Source: Microbacterium esteraromaticum (GTDB taxonomy: Bacteria; Actinomycetota; Actinomycetes; Actinomycetales; Microbacteriaceae). From it: DNA of 64,000 nt. The stretch lies in NCBI RefSeq assembly GCF_014084045.1, contig NZ_CP043732.1, positions 3,100,001-3,164,000 of the forward strand, in the 5' to 3' direction. Shown one piece after another: positions 8,866 through 19,291 of this stretch. Within the stretch, counting starts at the first letter, position 1. The number at the start of each line of letters is the position of its first letter. A model generated the notes under the pieces. It made no database searches. It was not told the DNA's origin and worked only from the letters and a program-made list of their open reading frames with translations. A program made the translations under genes and the position numbers.

Positions 8866-9780
8866 TCAGAACGGCAGCAGCGGATCGACCGCGACGGCGA
8901 GGAAGATCAGCGTCAGGTAGGTGATCGACGCGTGGAACACGCGCATCGGACGCGCCTCGCCACCGTGCACGGCGCGGTTGTACAGACGGTGAGATTCGTA
9001 GATGAACCAGCCGCCGAAGACCAGAGCGGACACGGTGTACACCAGACCCATGTGGGCGACGGGCACGAGCAGCAGCGAGCAGGCCACGGTCGCCCACGCG
9101 TAGAGGATGACCTGCAGGCCGACCTGCGACGCCGAGCGCGTGACGCCGAGCATCGGCACGTCGACGTCGTCGTAGTCGTCCTTGTACTTCATCGACAGCG
9201 GCCAGTAGTGCGGCGGGGTCCACAGGAACACGAGCACGAACAGCACGAACGGCGGCCAGTCCAGCGAGCCGGTGACGGCCGTCCAGCCGATCAGCACCGG
9301 GAAGCAGCCGGCGATGCCGCCCCAGACGATGTTCTGCTCGGTGCGGCGCTTGAGGATCATCGTGTAGATGACGACGTAGAAGAAGATGGCGACGACCGAG
9401 AGGGTCGCGGCGAGCCAGTTGGTCGTGAGCAGCAGCCACACGGTGGATGCCACAGCCAGCACCCACGAGAACACCAGCGCACCGCGCGGCGAGACCTCGC
9501 CCGTCACGAGCGGACGGTTCTCGGTGCGCTTCATGTGCACGTCGATGTCGCGATCGAGGTACATGTTGAACGATGCTGCGGACGAGGCGCTCATGGCCCC
9601 GCCGATCACCGTCGCGACGACGAGCCAGATGTCCGGCATCCCGCCCTCGGCCAGGAACATCACCGGCACGGTCGAGACGAGCAGCAGCTCCAGCACGCGC
9701 GGCTTCGTGAGGGCGATGTAACCGCGGATCTTCTGACCGAGCGGGTGATGAGTCGCGGCGGTCTGCGATGTCGTCGAGAT
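8866..9780 (-). CDS. ctaB: Protoheme IX farnesyltransferase CtaB (heme O synthase), apparent ATC start
   Basis: This is a UbiA-family prenyltransferase of about 304 residues that farnesylates heme b to heme O, the substrate of CtaA. It begins near [20 protein letters not shown] and has the prenyl-diphosphate/Mg motif [20 protein letters not shown] and the second Asp-rich region ([14 protein letters not shown]), with about nine helices. A strong AAGGAGG (9795-9789) is followed at 8 bases by ATC, not ATG, GTG or TTG. No in-frame canonical start lies between this site and the conserved region. The nearest upstream GTG would add about 35 unconserved residues and lies beyond a likely -10 (TAGACT, 9826-9821). 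Confidence 0.9.
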   Translation of the reverse strand: MSTTSQTAATHHPLGQKIRGYIALTKPRVLELLLVSTVPVMFLAEGGMPDIWLVVATVIGGAMSASSAASFNMYLDRDIDVHMKRTENRPLVTGEVSPRGALVFSWVLAVASTVWLLLTTNWLAATLSVVAIFFYVVIYTMILKRRTEQNIVWGGIAGCFPVLIGWTAVTGSLDWPPFVLFVLVFLWTPPHYWPLSMKYKDDYDDVDVPMLGVTRSASQVGLQVILYAWATVACSLLLVPVAHMGLVYTVSALVFGGWFIYESHRLYNRAVHGGEARPMRVFHASITYLTLIFLAVAVDPLLPF

Positions 9781-10062
9781 CGCGATCCCCTCCTTATGCG
9801 TGCATGACGGGCGTCCTGCCAGTCTATGCCACCCGGCGTGTCGAGCCGGGTCGAGCGGGAGACGCCGCCCCAGCCGCACGACTACTCGCGGGAAAGCGAT
9901 TTCCGTACGCTGTCGACCGAGCGCAACACACACCGAGCAGCCTCTCCCACCCCGGTATGCTGAAACCCACTCGCGCACCCGCTGCTGTGCCGTTCTACTC
10001 CGTGAAGACGCGGAAAGCGCAGGAATACGGGGGCCTCCGCAAGCGTCTGAAGGAGTATGGCT
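9781..10062. other. Divergent intergenic region ctaB/tkt
   Basis: These 282 bases hold the ctaB promoter (TAGACT at 9826-9821, minus) and a possible tkt promoter (TATGCT at 9956-9961, plus), which would leave a tkt leader of about 100 bases. The reading frames that cross it have no ribosome sites and look accidental. No stable regulatory hairpin stood out by eye. Confidence 0.4.
9794..9805 (-). promoter_or_regulatory. Three-codon mini-ORF overlapping the ctaB ribosome-binding site
   Basis: ATG CAC GCA TAA (Met-His-Ala-stop) begins 8-9 bases inside the predicted ctaB mRNA, and its TAA overlaps the first bases of the AAGGAGG of ctaB. A ribosome ending here would sit on the ctaB ribosome site. 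Re-initiation or coupling is an inference; it could be chance. Confidence 0.35.
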
Positions 10063-12162
10063 GTGGCAGAACTTCACTGGGATGAGATCGATCGTCGTGC
10101 GGTTGACACCGCCCGGGTCCTCGCGGCGGATGCCGTCGAGAAGGTGGGCAACGGCCACCCCGGCACGGCGATGAGTCTCGCTCCGGCCGCGTACCTGCTC
10201 TACCAGCGCGTCATGCGCCACGATCCCGCCGACACCGACTGGCTCGGCCGCGACCGCTTCATCCTCTCGGCCGGGCACTCGTCGCTGACGCAGTACGTGC
10301 AGCTCTACCTCGGCGGGTTCGGCCTCGAGCTCGAAGACCTCCAGTCGCTGCGAACCTGGGGCTCGAAGACCCCCGGCCACCCCGAGTACGGCCACACCAA
10401 GGGCGTCGAGATCACCACCGGCCCGCTCGGCCAGGGCCTCGCCTCGGCCGTCGGGTTCGCCTACGCCGCCCGGTACGAGCGCGGGCTGTTCGACCCGGAT
10501 GCCGCAGCCGGCACCAGCCCGTTCGACCACTTCGTCTACGTGATCGCCGGCGACGGCGACCTTCAGGAGGGCGTCACCAGCGAGGCGTCGTCGCTCGCCG
10601 GCCACCAGCAGCTCGGCAACCTCATCGCGATCTACGACTCGAACCAGATCTCCATCGAGGACGACACCGACGTCGCGTTCACCGAGGACGTGGCCGCGCG
10701 CTACGAGGCGTACGGCTGGCACGTGCAGACCGTCGACTGGAAGAAGACCGGCGAGTACGTCGAGGACGTCGCCGAGCTGCACGCCGCGATCGAGGCGGCC
10801 AAGGGCGAGCAGGCGAAGCCGTCGCTCATCATCCTGCGGACCATCATCGGCTGGCCCTCCCCCGGCAAGCAGAACACGGGCAAGATCCACGGCTCCGCGC
10901 TCGGCGCAGACGAGCTCGCGGCGACCAAGAAGGTGCTCGGCTTCGACCCTGAGCAGCACTTCGTCGTCGCCGACGACGTCATCGCGCACACCCGCGAGCT
11001 CGGTCGGCGCGCCGCAGACGCGCGCGCTGAGTGGCAGAAGTCGTTCGACGCCTGGGCTGAGGCCAACCCCGAGCGCAAGGCGCTGCTCGACCGCCTCGAG
11101 GCCCACGAGCTGCCGGAGGGCATCGCCGGCGCCCTCCCGGTGTTCGAGGCGGGCAAGGACGTCTCGACCCGCGCGGCATCGGGCCAGGTGATCAACGCCC
11201 TCGCCGCGCAGCTGCCCGAGCTCTGGGGCGGCTCCGCCGACCTCGCCGAGTCGAACCTCACGACCATCAAGAACGCGCCGTCGTTCATCCCCGTGGAGTG
11301 GTCGACGCACGAGTGGAAGGGCAACCCATACGGTCGCGTGATGCACTTCGGCATCCGCGAGCACGCGATGGGCGCCATCATCAACGGGATCGTGCTGCAC
11401 GGGCCGACGCGCGCCTTCGGCGGCACCTTCCTCATCTTCAGCGACTACATGCGCCCAGCCGTGCGCCTGTCGGCGCTGATGAACGTGCCGAGCATCTTCG
11501 TCTGGACCCACGACTCCGTCGCCCTCGGCGAGGACGGTCCCACCCACCAGCCGATCGAGCAGCTCGCCTCGCTGCGGCTGATCCCCAACTTCACCGTCGT
11601 CCGCCCCGCCGACGCCAACGAGACCGCCGCCGCGTGGCTCGAGCTGCTGCGTCGCCACGGCGGCCCCGCCGGCATCGCGCTCACCCGTCAGAACATCGCG
11701 GTGTTCGAGCGGGGCGACGGCGAGGCCTCCGGTGACACCTTCGCCTCGGCCGCGAACACCTCCAAGGGCGCGTACGTGCTCGCGGAGGCTCCGGGCGGCA
11801 CGCCTGACGTGATCCTCATCGCCACGGGCTCCGAGGTGCAGCTCGCCGTCGCCGCCCGTGAGGCGCTCGCCGCGGAGGGCGTGGGGGCGCGCGTCGTGTC
11901 GGCCCCCTCGCTGGAGTGGTTCGCCGAGCAGGACGAGGCGTACCGCGAGTCGGTGCTGCCGGCTTCCGTCACCGCACGCGTCTCGGTCGAGGCCGGCGCG
12001 ACCGCCGGCTGGCGCGGGATCGTCGGAGACCGCGGCCGATCGGTCGGCATCGACCACTTCGGCGCATCCGCCGACTACAAGACCCTGTTCGAGAAGTTCG
12101 GCGTCACCGCCGAGGCCGTGGTCGACGCGGCCCGCGCGACCATCGCCGCCTCGGCACGCTGA
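10063..12162 (+). CDS. tkt: Transketolase
   Basis: This 699-residue thiamine-diphosphate enzyme transfers two-carbon units between pentose phosphate and glycolytic sugars. Visible are the N-terminal [13 protein letters not shown] substrate-binding motif, the ThDP/Mg motif (GDGDLQEG near 165 through [12 protein letters not shown]), the pyrimidine-domain region [14 protein letters not shown], and a complete C-terminal domain. AAGGAG lies 7 bases before GTG 10063; the ATG two codons earlier is only one base from it, so GTG is preferred. It is the first gene of tkt-tal-pgi-zwf-opcA-pgl. Confidence 0.97.
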   Translation: MAELHWDEIDRRAVDTARVLAADAVEKVGNGHPGTAMSLAPAAYLLYQRVMRHDPADTDWLGRDRFILSAGHSSLTQYVQLYLGGFGLELEDLQSLRTWGSKTPGHPEYGHTKGVEITTGPLGQGLASAVGFAYAARYERGLFDPDAAAGTSPFDHFVYVIAGDGDLQEGVTSEASSLAGHQQLGNLIAIYDSNQISIEDDTDVAFTEDVAARYEAYGWHVQTVDWKKTGEYVEDVAELHAAIEAAKGEQAKPSLIILRTIIGWPSPGKQNTGKIHGSALGADELAATKKVLGFDPEQHFVVADDVIAHTRELGRRAADARAEWQKSFDAWAEANPERKALLDRLEAHELPEGIAGALPVFEAGKDVSTRAASGQVINALAAQLPELWGGSADLAESNLTTIKNAPSFIPVEWSTHEWKGNPYGRVMHFGIREHAMGAIINGIVLHGPTRAFGGTFLIFSDYMRPAVRLSALMNVPSIFVWTHDSVALGEDGPTHQPIEQLASLRLIPNFTVVRPADANETAAAWLELLRRHGGPAGIALTRQNIAVFERGDGEASGDTFASAANTSKGAYVLAEAPGGTPDVILIATGSEVQLAVAAREALAAEGVGARVVSAPSLEWFAEQDEAYRESVLPASVTARVSVEAGATAGWRGIVGDRGRSVGIDHFGASADYKTLFEKFGVTAEAVVDAARATIAASAR

Positions 12163-12188
12163 GCGCTGCAGAAGGAGAACGAGACATC

Positions 12189-13301
12189 ATGACCACCCCC
12201 ACCGAGAACCTCGCCCAGGCCGGCGTCAGCATCTGGCTCGACGACCTGTCGCGCACCCGCATCAGCACCGGCAACCTGCAGCAGCTGATCGAGACCCGCA
12301 ACGTCGTCGGCGTCACCACGAACCCGACCATCTTCGCGACCGCCCTGATGGATCAGAACGACACCTCGTACGAGGCCCAGACGCACGAGCTCGCCGTCGC
12401 CGGCGCGTCGGCTGAGGAGGCCGTGTTCGCCGCCACCACGCAGGACGTCGCCGCCGCACTCGACATCTTCCGCCCGGTGTGGGAGGCGACGAATCACGTC
12501 GACGGCCGCGTCTCGATCGAGGTCTCCCCCGACCTCGCACACGACACAGAGGGCACCGTCGCGCAGGCGAAGCAGCTGTGGGAGAAGATCGACCGCCCCA
12601 ACCTGCTCGTGAAGATCCCCGCCACCAAGGCAGGGCTCCCCGCTATCACCGAGGCGATCGCGACCGGCATCAGCGTCAACGTCACCCTCATCTTCAGCCT
12701 CGAGCGCTACGAGGAGGTCATCGACGCCTATCTGACCGGTCTCGAGCGCGCGCATGCGGGCGACTTCGACCTCTCGAGCATCCACTCCGTCGCCTCCTTC
12801 TTCGTCTCGCGGGTCGACACCGAGACCGACAAGCGCCTCACCGAGATCGGCACCGACGAAGCCCTGGCGCTCAAGAGCAAGGCGGGGCTGGCCAACGCGC
12901 GCCTGGCGTACGAGCTCTTCGAGAAGAAGTTCGCCGAGAAGCGCGCGCAGGATCTCATCAAGCTCGGCGCGAACCTGCAGCGCCCGCTGTGGGCATCCAC
13001 CGGGGTCAAGGACCCGAACCTGCCCGACACCCTGTACGTCACCCAGCTCGTCGCCCCCGGCGTCGTCAACACCATGCCCGAGAAGACGCTCGAGGCGACG
13101 TTCGACCACGCAGAGGTGACCGGCGACACGATCACCTCGACCTACGCCGAGTCGCACGAGGTCATGGCGGGCCTGAAGGCCGTCGGCGTCGACTTCGACG
13201 ACGTGACCCGAGTGCTCGAGGAAGAGGGCGTCGCGAAGTTCATCGACTCGTGGCACGGTCTGCTCACCCAGGTCGCAGAGGGCCTGGAAGCCGCACGATG
13301 A
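12189..13301 (+). CDS. tal: Transaldolase
   Basis: This 370-residue protein is a TIM-barrel aldolase that moves a dihydroxyacetone unit between sugar phosphates. It has the start typical of actinobacterial transaldolases ([13 protein letters not shown]), GVTTNPTIF, and the Schiff-base lysine region [16 protein letters not shown], followed by [21 protein letters not shown] lies 11 bases before the ATG. It begins 26 bases after tkt, and its stop overlaps the pgi start by four bases (ATGA). Confidence 0.97.
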   Translation: MTTPTENLAQAGVSIWLDDLSRTRISTGNLQQLIETRNVVGVTTNPTIFATALMDQNDTSYEAQTHELAVAGASAEEAVFAATTQDVAAALDIFRPVWEATNHVDGRVSIEVSPDLAHDTEGTVAQAKQLWEKIDRPNLLVKIPATKAGLPAITEAIATGISVNVTLIFSLERYEEVIDAYLTGLERAHAGDFDLSSIHSVASFFVSRVDTETDKRLTEIGTDEALALKSKAGLANARLAYELFEKKFAEKRAQDLIKLGANLQRPLWASTGVKDPNLPDTLYVTQLVAPGVVNTMPEKTLEATFDHAEVTGDTITSTYAESHEVMAGLKAVGVDFDDVTRVLEEEGVAKFIDSWHGLLTQVAEGLEAAR

Positions 13302-14896
13302 CCGTCTCGGTACGCGTGTCGCACTCGGCGGAGGCTGCGGTCGACCGGCTCGTCAGCGGGCTCGTCGACGACCTCGTCGCATCACGCGTCACGGGTGCCG
13401 ACAGCGACCTCTGGGGTCCGGATGCCTCCGCGGAGGCATCCGTCCGCCTCGGCTGGGTCGAGGCCGTCTCGACGTCCCGTCCGCTCGTCGCGGAGATCGT
13501 CGCACTGCGCGACGATCTCCGCGGCCGCGGCGTCGACCGGATCGTGCTCGCCGGGATGGGAGGGTCATCGCTCGCCCCTGAGGTCATCGCGAACACCGCC
13601 GGCGTCCTGCTGACGATCCTCGACAGCACGGCACCGGCCCAGGTGCTGCGCGCGATCGACGACGGCCTGAGCCGCACTGCTCTTGTGGTGTCGTCGAAAT
13701 CCGGCTCGACGGTCGAGACCGACTCCCAGCGACGCGCCTTCGAAGCCGCCTTCAGCGACCTCGGCATCGATCCGGCTGAGCGCATCGTGGTCGTCACCGA
13801 CCCCGGGTCGCCGCTGCAGGCAACCGCTCGTGATGCCGGGTACCGGGTATTCGAAGCCGACCCAAACGTCGGAGGGCGCTACTCCGCGCTCACCGCTTTC
13901 GGACTGGTCCCCGCCGGTCTCGCAGGCGCGGACATCGAGGAGCTGCTCGACGAGGCGGAGGCTTCGCTGCTGCAGTTCGCCGTCGACTCCCCCGAGAACC
14001 CCGCACTGCGTCTGGCCGCGGCGATCGTCGGAGCCGAGCCGCGTCGTGACAAGCTCGGCCTGATCAGCGACGGCACCCACATCGAGGGTCTGCCCGACTG
14101 GATCGAGCAGCTCATCGCCGAATCGACGGGCAAGGGAGGCACGGGCATCCTCCCCGTCGTGCTGCTGCCCGTCTCGCCAGAGGTGGACGCCCGCCCCGGC
14201 GATCTGCAGATCGTTCGGCTGGTCGACGACGCAGAGGAGTTCCATCTGCGCCACAGCGACGAGATCCTCGTCAGCGGCACACTCGGCGCGCAGTTCCTGC
14301 TCTGGGAGTACGCCACGGCGATCGCGGGGCGCCTTCTGGGCGTGAACCCGTTCGACCAGCCCGATGTCGAGGCCGCCAAGGCCGCCGCCCGCGGACTCCT
14401 CGACTCCAGGCCCGAGGTGCCGGCCCCCGCCTTCGGTGAGAGCGGCATCGAGGTCCGCGCGTCCGACCCCGCGCTGCTCTCGGCAGGCACCCTCGCCGGC
14501 GTGCTCGATGCGCTCTGGGCCCGGCTCAGCCCGGACGGGTACGTCGCCATCCAGGCGTACGTCGACCGCACGGACATCCCCCAGCTGCAGGGGCTCCGCG
14601 AGATGGTGGCGGCCGATTCCGGTCGGCCGACGACCTTCGGCTGGGGGCCGCGCTTCCTGCACTCCACCGGTCAGTACCACAAGGGCGGCCCGGCCCACGG
14701 GGTCTTCCTGCAGATCACCGAGCGCACGGAAGTGGATCTGGAGATCCCCGGACTCCCCTACACGTTCGGACAGCTGATCGAGGCTCAGGCCGCCGGTGAC
14801 GCGTCCGTGCTCTCGGCACTCGGCCGCCCCGTCGTCACCTTGACCATCACAGATGCCGTGGATGACGTGCTGGCGCTCTTCGAAGCCGCCCAGTGA
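13298..14896 (+). CDS. pgi: Glucose-6-phosphate isomerase
   Basis: This 532-residue sugar isomerase interconverts glucose 6-phosphate and fructose 6-phosphate. Its two SIS-type sugar-phosphate sites are visible: [13 protein letters not shown] near residue 85 and [12 protein letters not shown] near 130. [11 protein letters not shown] lies toward the C-terminus. This is the actinobacterial form found inside pentose-phosphate operons rather than the classic E. coli type. The ATG overlaps the transaldolase stop, so the two are translationally coupled. A longer upstream in-frame extension is antisense-like noise and was not used. Confidence 0.93.
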   Translation: MTVSVRVSHSAEAAVDRLVSGLVDDLVASRVTGADSDLWGPDASAEASVRLGWVEAVSTSRPLVAEIVALRDDLRGRGVDRIVLAGMGGSSLAPEVIANTAGVLLTILDSTAPAQVLRAIDDGLSRTALVVSSKSGSTVETDSQRRAFEAAFSDLGIDPAERIVVVTDPGSPLQATARDAGYRVFEADPNVGGRYSALTAFGLVPAGLAGADIEELLDEAEASLLQFAVDSPENPALRLAAAIVGAEPRRDKLGLISDGTHIEGLPDWIEQLIAESTGKGGTGILPVVLLPVSPEVDARPGDLQIVRLVDDAEEFHLRHSDEILVSGTLGAQFLLWEYATAIAGRLLGVNPFDQPDVEAAKAAARGLLDSRPEVPAPAFGESGIEVRASDPALLSAGTLAGVLDALWARLSPDGYVAIQAYVDRTDIPQLQGLREMVAADSGRPTTFGWGPRFLHSTGQYHKGGPAHGVFLQITERTEVDLEIPGLPYTFGQLIEAQAAGDASVLSALGRPVVTLTITDAVDDVLALFEAAQ

Positions 14897-14930
14897 GAAC
14901 ATCCGCACCACTTGGAGATATCCCCCACCG

Positions 14931-16475
14931 ATGACTGCCCCCATCTCCCGCGGACACAATCCCCTCCGCGATCCCGATGATCGCCGACTGAACCGCATCG
15001 CAGGTCCCAGCGCGCTGGTGATCTTCGGCGTGACCGGCGATCTGTCCCGCAAGAAGCTGATGCCCGCGGTGTACGACCTCGCGAACCGCGGCCTGCTTCC
15101 CCCCGGATTCGCGCTGGTCGGCTTCGCCCGGCGCGACTGGGAGGATCAGGACTTCGCCAAGGTCGTCTACGACGCGGTCAAGGAGCACTCGCGCACCGAG
15201 TTCCGAGAGGAGACCTGGCAGCAGCTGCTGCAGGGCATCCGGTTCGTGCAGGGCACCTTCGACGACCCAGACTCGTTCGCGCGACTGCGCGAGACCGTCG
15301 AAACCCTCGACGTCGAGCGCGGCACGATGGGCAACCACGCGTTCTACCTGTCGATCCCGCCGAAGGATTTCCCCACCGTCGCCCGTCAGCTCAAGGAGTC
15401 CGGCCTCGTCGGCGAGCACAGCGACGACGACAGCTGCTGGCGTCGCGTGGTCATCGAGAAGCCGTTCGGCGACGACCTCGAGTCCGCCAGGGCGCTCAAC
15501 AGGGCGCTGGAGGTCGCGTTCCCCGCGGACTCGATCTTCCGCATCGACCACTACCTCGGCAAGGAGACGGTGCAGAACATCCTCGCGCTGCGCTTCGCCA
15601 ACGAGCTGTACGAGCCGATCTGGAACCGCAACCACATCGATCACGTGCAGATCACCATGGCCGAGGACATCGGCGTCGGCGGTCGCGCCGGGTATTACGA
15701 CGGCATCGGCGCAGCCCGCGACGTCATCCAGAACCACCTGCTGCAGCTTCTCGCGCTGACCGCGATGGAAGAGCCGATCAGCCTCTCGGCCGAGCATCTG
15801 CGGGCCGAGAAGGAGAAGGTGCTCGCCGCGGTCCAGCTGCCGGACGACCTGTCGCTCGCCGCCGCACGCGGCCAGTACGCCGGCGGGTGGCAGGGCGGTG
15901 AGAAGGTGAACGGCTTCCTCGAAGAGGAGGGCATGAACCCCCAGTCGACCACCGAGACCTACGCCGCCCTCAAGCTCGAGATCGCGACGCGCCGCTGGGC
16001 AGGAGTGCCCTTCTACCTGCGCACAGGCAAGCGACTGGGCCGCCGTGTGACGGAGATCGCCGTCGTCTTCAAGCGCGCCCCGCAGCACCTGATGGGCCGC
16101 ACGTCCGAGCTCGGCCAGAATGCGCTCGTCATCCGCGTGCAGCCCAACGAGGGCGTCACGATCCGCTTCGGCTCGAAGGTGCCAGGTGCCGGCACGCAGG
16201 TGCGCGATGTGACCATGGACTTCGGCTACGGCCACGCCTTCACCGAGGCGAGCCCCGAGGCGTACGAGCGCCTCATCCTCGACGTGCTGCTCGGCGACCC
16301 GCCGCTGTTCCCCCGCCACGAAGAGGTCGAGCTCTCGTGGAAGATCCTCGACCCGATCGAGCAGTACTGGGCGTCCCTCGACGAGCAGCCCGAGCAGTAC
16401 GCCCCCGGCTCATGGGGTCCTGCCTCGGCCGACGACCTCCTTGCCCGCGACGGACGAGTCTGGAGACGCCCGTGA
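14931..16475 (+). CDS. zwf: Glucose-6-phosphate 1-dehydrogenase
   Basis: This 514-residue NADP-linked enzyme performs the first oxidative step of the pentose phosphate pathway. The nucleotide-binding GVTGDLSRKKLMPA near residue 35 and the substrate/catalytic motif RIDHYLGKETVQNI with its lysine and histidines are intact, as is the FYLRTGKRL region. A GGAG lies 13 bases before the ATG. The next gene, opcA, starts four bases inside the stop codon. Confidence 0.97.
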   Translation: MTAPISRGHNPLRDPDDRRLNRIAGPSALVIFGVTGDLSRKKLMPAVYDLANRGLLPPGFALVGFARRDWEDQDFAKVVYDAVKEHSRTEFREETWQQLLQGIRFVQGTFDDPDSFARLRETVETLDVERGTMGNHAFYLSIPPKDFPTVARQLKESGLVGEHSDDDSCWRRVVIEKPFGDDLESARALNRALEVAFPADSIFRIDHYLGKETVQNILALRFANELYEPIWNRNHIDHVQITMAEDIGVGGRAGYYDGIGAARDVIQNHLLQLLALTAMEEPISLSAEHLRAEKEKVLAAVQLPDDLSLAAARGQYAGGWQGGEKVNGFLEEEGMNPQSTTETYAALKLEIATRRWAGVPFYLRTGKRLGRRVTEIAVVFKRAPQHLMGRTSELGQNALVIRVQPNEGVTIRFGSKVPGAGTQVRDVTMDFGYGHAFTEASPEAYERLILDVLLGDPPLFPRHEEVELSWKILDPIEQYWASLDEQPEQYAPGSWGPASADDLLARDGRVWRRP

Positions 16476-17407
16476 TCATCGACATCCCCGACACGACGAT
16501 CAGCCAGGTCGCCAAGCAGCTGGTCAAGGTGCGCGAGGAGGGCGGCGCCGTCGCGCTCGGTCGCGTGCTGACCCTGGTCATCGCCGCCCGCAACGGCGTG
16601 GCCGAAGCCGCCATCGACGCCGCCAACGACGCCTCGCGCGAGCACCCCATGCGGGTGATCGTGCTCACCGCCGGAGAGGGCGAGGCGCGTCTGGACGCGC
16701 AGATCCGCGTCGGCGGCGACGCCGGCGCGAGCGAGGTCGTCGTGCTCCGCGCCTACGGCGACGCGGCCAGCAACGCCGAGAGCCTGGTCACCGGCCTGCT
16801 GCTCCCTGATGCGCCGGTCGTCGCCTGGTGGCCGGATGACGCCCCCGCGGATGCCGCGGACTCGCCGCTCGGTCGCATCGCACAGCGCCGCATCACGGAT
16901 GCCGCCACGAGCCACGATGTGCGCGACCGGCTCTCGCTGCTCGGTCGCACGCATGCCCCTGGCGACACGGATCTGGCATGGACGCGCCTCACGCACTGGC
17001 GTGAGCAGCTCGCCGCGGTGCTCGACCAGCCGCCGTACGAGAGCGTCACAGCCGCCGACGTGCGCGGCGCCGCTGCGTCTCCGTCGACCGCGCTGCTGGC
17101 TGCGTGGCTGCAGATGGCGCTCAAGGTGCCCGTGACGTGGTCGTACGAGGATCCGGAGGAGTGGGAGGAGGGCATCAAGTCGGTGCGCCTCACGCGCGCC
17201 AGCGGCGACATCCTGCTCGAGCGCCCGTCGCCGAGCGTGGCCGTCCTCACCCAGCCCGGGCAGCCGGACCACGAGCTGCACCTGCCCCGTCGCACGCTGC
17301 GCGAGTGCCTCGCCGAGGAGCTGCGCCGACTCGACGCCGATCTGCTCTATGGTCGTGTCATCACCGAGGGCTGGTCGCGCCTCGGTCCGCCAGAGCAGAG
17401 AGCCTGA
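16472..17407 (+). CDS. opcA: Glucose-6-phosphate dehydrogenase assembly protein OpcA
   Basis: This 311-residue OpcA family protein is needed for full Zwf activity in cyanobacteria and actinobacteria, probably by promoting its oligomerisation or redox response. It starts with VIIDIPDTTISQVAKQLVKV and contains LLPDAPVVAWWPD and the C-terminal SWSRLGPP-like end typical of actinobacterial OpcA. GTG overlaps the zwf stop as GTGA, which fixes the start and implies coupled synthesis with its client. Confidence 0.95.
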   Translation: MIIDIPDTTISQVAKQLVKVREEGGAVALGRVLTLVIAARNGVAEAAIDAANDASREHPMRVIVLTAGEGEARLDAQIRVGGDAGASEVVVLRAYGDAASNAESLVTGLLLPDAPVVAWWPDDAPADAADSPLGRIAQRRITDAATSHDVRDRLSLLGRTHAPGDTDLAWTRLTHWREQLAAVLDQPPYESVTAADVRGAAASPSTALLAAWLQMALKVPVTWSYEDPEEWEEGIKSVRLTRASGDILLERPSPSVAVLTQPGQPDHELHLPRRTLRECLAEELRRLDADLLYGRVITEGWSRLGPPEQRA

Positions 17408-17411
17408 TCAC

Positions 17412-18191
17412 ATGAAGGTCCAGGGGACGACGAAGTCCGTGGTGGTCGAGCAGACTCCCGCCGCACTCGCGGCGCGGGTCGCCGACCGCTTCCTCACCCG
17501 TCTGCACGCCCGCACGCGTAACGGACGCACCGCGCACGTCTGCCTCACGGGCGGCTCGATGGGCGGCGCGGTGCTCGCGGCGACGGCGAGCGACCCTCGC
17601 GTCAGCGAGATCGACTGGTCGCTCGTGCACTTCTGGTGGGGTGACGAGCGCTTCGTCGAGCGCAACCACCCCGATCGCAACTCGCTGCAGTCGCGCGAGG
17701 CGCTGCTCGATCGCATCCCCGTGCCCGCCGAGAACGTGCACGAGGTCGCGGCTCCGAGCGACGGCGTCACCCTCGACGAGGCCGCCGAGGCCTACGCCGC
17801 CGAACTCGCGCGCTACTCGAGCGACCACGGGCCCTGGCCGTCATTCGCGGTGTGCTTCCTCGGCGTGGGCCCCGACGGGCACATCGCCTCGCTCTTCCCC
17901 GACCGGCCTGAGGTGACCGTGACGGACGCCGCGGCTCTGCCCGTGCGCGACTCCCCGAAGCCGCCGCCCGAGCGCGTCACCCTGACCCGCCCTGTGCTGA
18001 ACGCATCGAAGCGCGTGTGGCTGGTGCTGACGGGCGCCGACAAGGCATCCGCTCTCGGCCTGGCACTCGCCGGAGCCAGCTACGCGAGCGTCCCGGCCGC
18101 CGGAGCGAAGGGACGTCGCCGCACGATCTTCTTCGTCGATGAGGCGGCCGCAGCCGAGGTCTCCCCCGAGCTCATCGACCGCGACTACTGA
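17412..18191 (+). CDS. pgl: 6-phosphogluconolactonase
   Basis: This 259-residue DevB/SOL-type lactonase hydrolyses 6-phosphogluconolactone made by Zwf. Key regions are LTGGSMGGAVL, HFWWGDERFVERNHPDRNS and FLGVGPDGHIASLFP, the last holding the catalytic His. It starts four bases after opcA, and a longer open frame upstream has no support. It closes the operon. The 6-phosphogluconate dehydrogenase that completes the oxidative branch is not in this window. Confidence 0.96.
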   Translation: MKVQGTTKSVVVEQTPAALAARVADRFLTRLHARTRNGRTAHVCLTGGSMGGAVLAATASDPRVSEIDWSLVHFWWGDERFVERNHPDRNSLQSREALLDRIPVPAENVHEVAAPSDGVTLDEAAEAYAAELARYSSDHGPWPSFAVCFLGVGPDGHIASLFPDRPEVTVTDAAALPVRDSPKPPPERVTLTRPVLNASKRVWLVLTGADKASALGLALAGASYASVPAAGAKGRRRTIFFVDEAAAAEVSPELIDRDY

Positions 18192-18212
18192 ACGGCGCCG
18201 GGTTCCCGAGCC

Positions 18213-18253
18213 GGGCTGAGCCCGGGCCGTGGCCCCGCCGTGCGGCTCAGCCC
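18213..18253. terminator. Possible bidirectional terminator between pgl and the DMT gene
   Basis: A 9-bp stem GGGCTGAGC (18213-18221) pairs with GCTCAGCCC (18245-18253) around a GC-rich loop. The right arm includes the stop codon of the converging DMT gene. No T-run follows, so the call rests on the stem and the convergent position. Confidence 0.5.
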
Positions 18254-19248
18254 TCCTGTGCCCCCGCACCAGCAGAAGGGTCGCTCCCCCGGCGGATGCT
18301 GAGCTCCTGGCTGTCGCTGAGCACCTGCGGGTGGTAGCGAGCGAGTCCGAAGACACCCCAGATGGCGATCGCTCCCGCGACCCCGAACAGGATCAGCACC
18401 CACAGCGGGGCCGCTGCCGCCTCGCCCAATACGAGGGCTCCGATCAGCACCGCGACGATGGGATCGATCACCGTGAGCCCCGCGATGACGAGGTCGGGTG
18501 GTCCCGAGCTGTATGCGGTCTGCACGAAGTAGGCGCCGACCGCCGCTGCCGCGATGAGGGCGATCACGCAGACGACGGTGAGCCACTCGAAGTTCCCGGC
18601 CTGTATGCGGCTGATGACGGCCTTCGCGAGAGTCGCCACGAAGCCGTACAGGATGCCGGCTCCTGTGACGTAGAACAGCGCCCGCATGCGGTGGCGGAGG
18701 ATCAGCCAGAACGTCCCGAGCACGATGATCACCACGAGCAGGATCGTGAGGATCGTGAACAGGTCGTCGTTGCTGATCGGGCGCTCTGTCGCATAGAGCG
18801 CTGCGAGGATCACGAACAGGAAGATCCCGCCGAGGCAGGCCCCGATCGCGATGAGAGAGCGGCGGGTCGGGGTGTGTCCCGAGATCCGGGCGTTCAGCAG
18901 CGTCGTGACCACGAGCGCGATGGCGCCGAGGGGCTGCACGACGATCAGCGGGGCGATGGCGATGGCGCTCAGCTGGCACGCGATGGCGAGGCCGAGCATG
19001 ATGGTGCCGATGATCCACGAGGGACGGGTGAGCAGCGCCCTGATCTGCGCGCCGCTGAGGCCCGTCGTGCCCTCGGTTCCGCTGAGTCGCTCTACCTTCT
19101 CCACCCCGCGGTGCTGGTACTGCGCGCCGAGCGACATGAAGACGGCCCCGGCCAGTGCGAGCGGGATGCCGAGCAGCAGAGCCGGGTTCTCGAACACTCC
19201 GACCAGCTGATCGCTGACGTTCGCTGCGAACTCCACCCCATGATGCAC
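18247..19248 (-). CDS. DMT-family (EamA/NIPA-like) membrane transporter
   Basis: This 333-residue protein has about nine to ten hydrophobic helices, with the drug/metabolite-transporter features IVVQPLGAIALVVTTLLNA and a second repeat VIAGLTVIDPIVAVLIGALVLGE. The pattern SLGAQYQHRGV at the end of helix 1 resembles NIPA-like magnesium-transporter relatives common in actinobacteria. The substrate is not known. GTG at 19248 is preceded at exactly 6 bases by TAGGGT (19260-19255), suggesting a leaderless mRNA. It is divergent from def, only 43 bases away. Confidence 0.85.
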   Translation of the reverse strand: MHHGVEFAANVSDQLVGVFENPALLLGIPLALAGAVFMSLGAQYQHRGVEKVERLSGTEGTTGLSGAQIRALLTRPSWIIGTIMLGLAIACQLSAIAIAPLIVVQPLGAIALVVTTLLNARISGHTPTRRSLIAIGACLGGIFLFVILAALYATERPISNDDLFTILTILLVVIIVLGTFWLILRHRMRALFYVTGAGILYGFVATLAKAVISRIQAGNFEWLTVVCVIALIAAAAVGAYFVQTAYSSGPPDLVIAGLTVIDPIVAVLIGALVLGEAAAAPLWVLILFGVAGAIAIWGVFGLARYHPQVLSDSQELSIRRGSDPSAGAGAQEG

Positions 19249-19254
19249 CGTCTC

Positions 19255-19285
19255 ACCCTACCTGCAGCGCCGCGCCCATTAGGGT
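19255..19285. promoter_or_regulatory. Divergent leaderless promoter pair DMT/def
   Basis: Two identical TAGGGT -10-like boxes face apart: 19260-19255 on minus and 19280-19285 on plus, each exactly 6 bases from a GTG start. The -35 region expected for one falls on the -10 box of the other, so the two promoters share the same 43 bases. No consensus -35 is visible. Confidence 0.55.
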
Positions 19286-19291
19286 TGTGGC

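Noticed and set aside
7619-9466. Minus-strand frame of about 615 codons across ctaA
   Set aside because: It is antisense to a clear CtaA membrane protein, rich in Arg/His/Gly, typical of GC-rich shadow frames.
9781-12057. Long open minus-strand frame antisense to tkt, joined to ctaB
   Set aside because: High GC makes the reverse frame of tkt free of stops. The predicted protein is low-complexity outside CtaB and has no ribosome site or family match.
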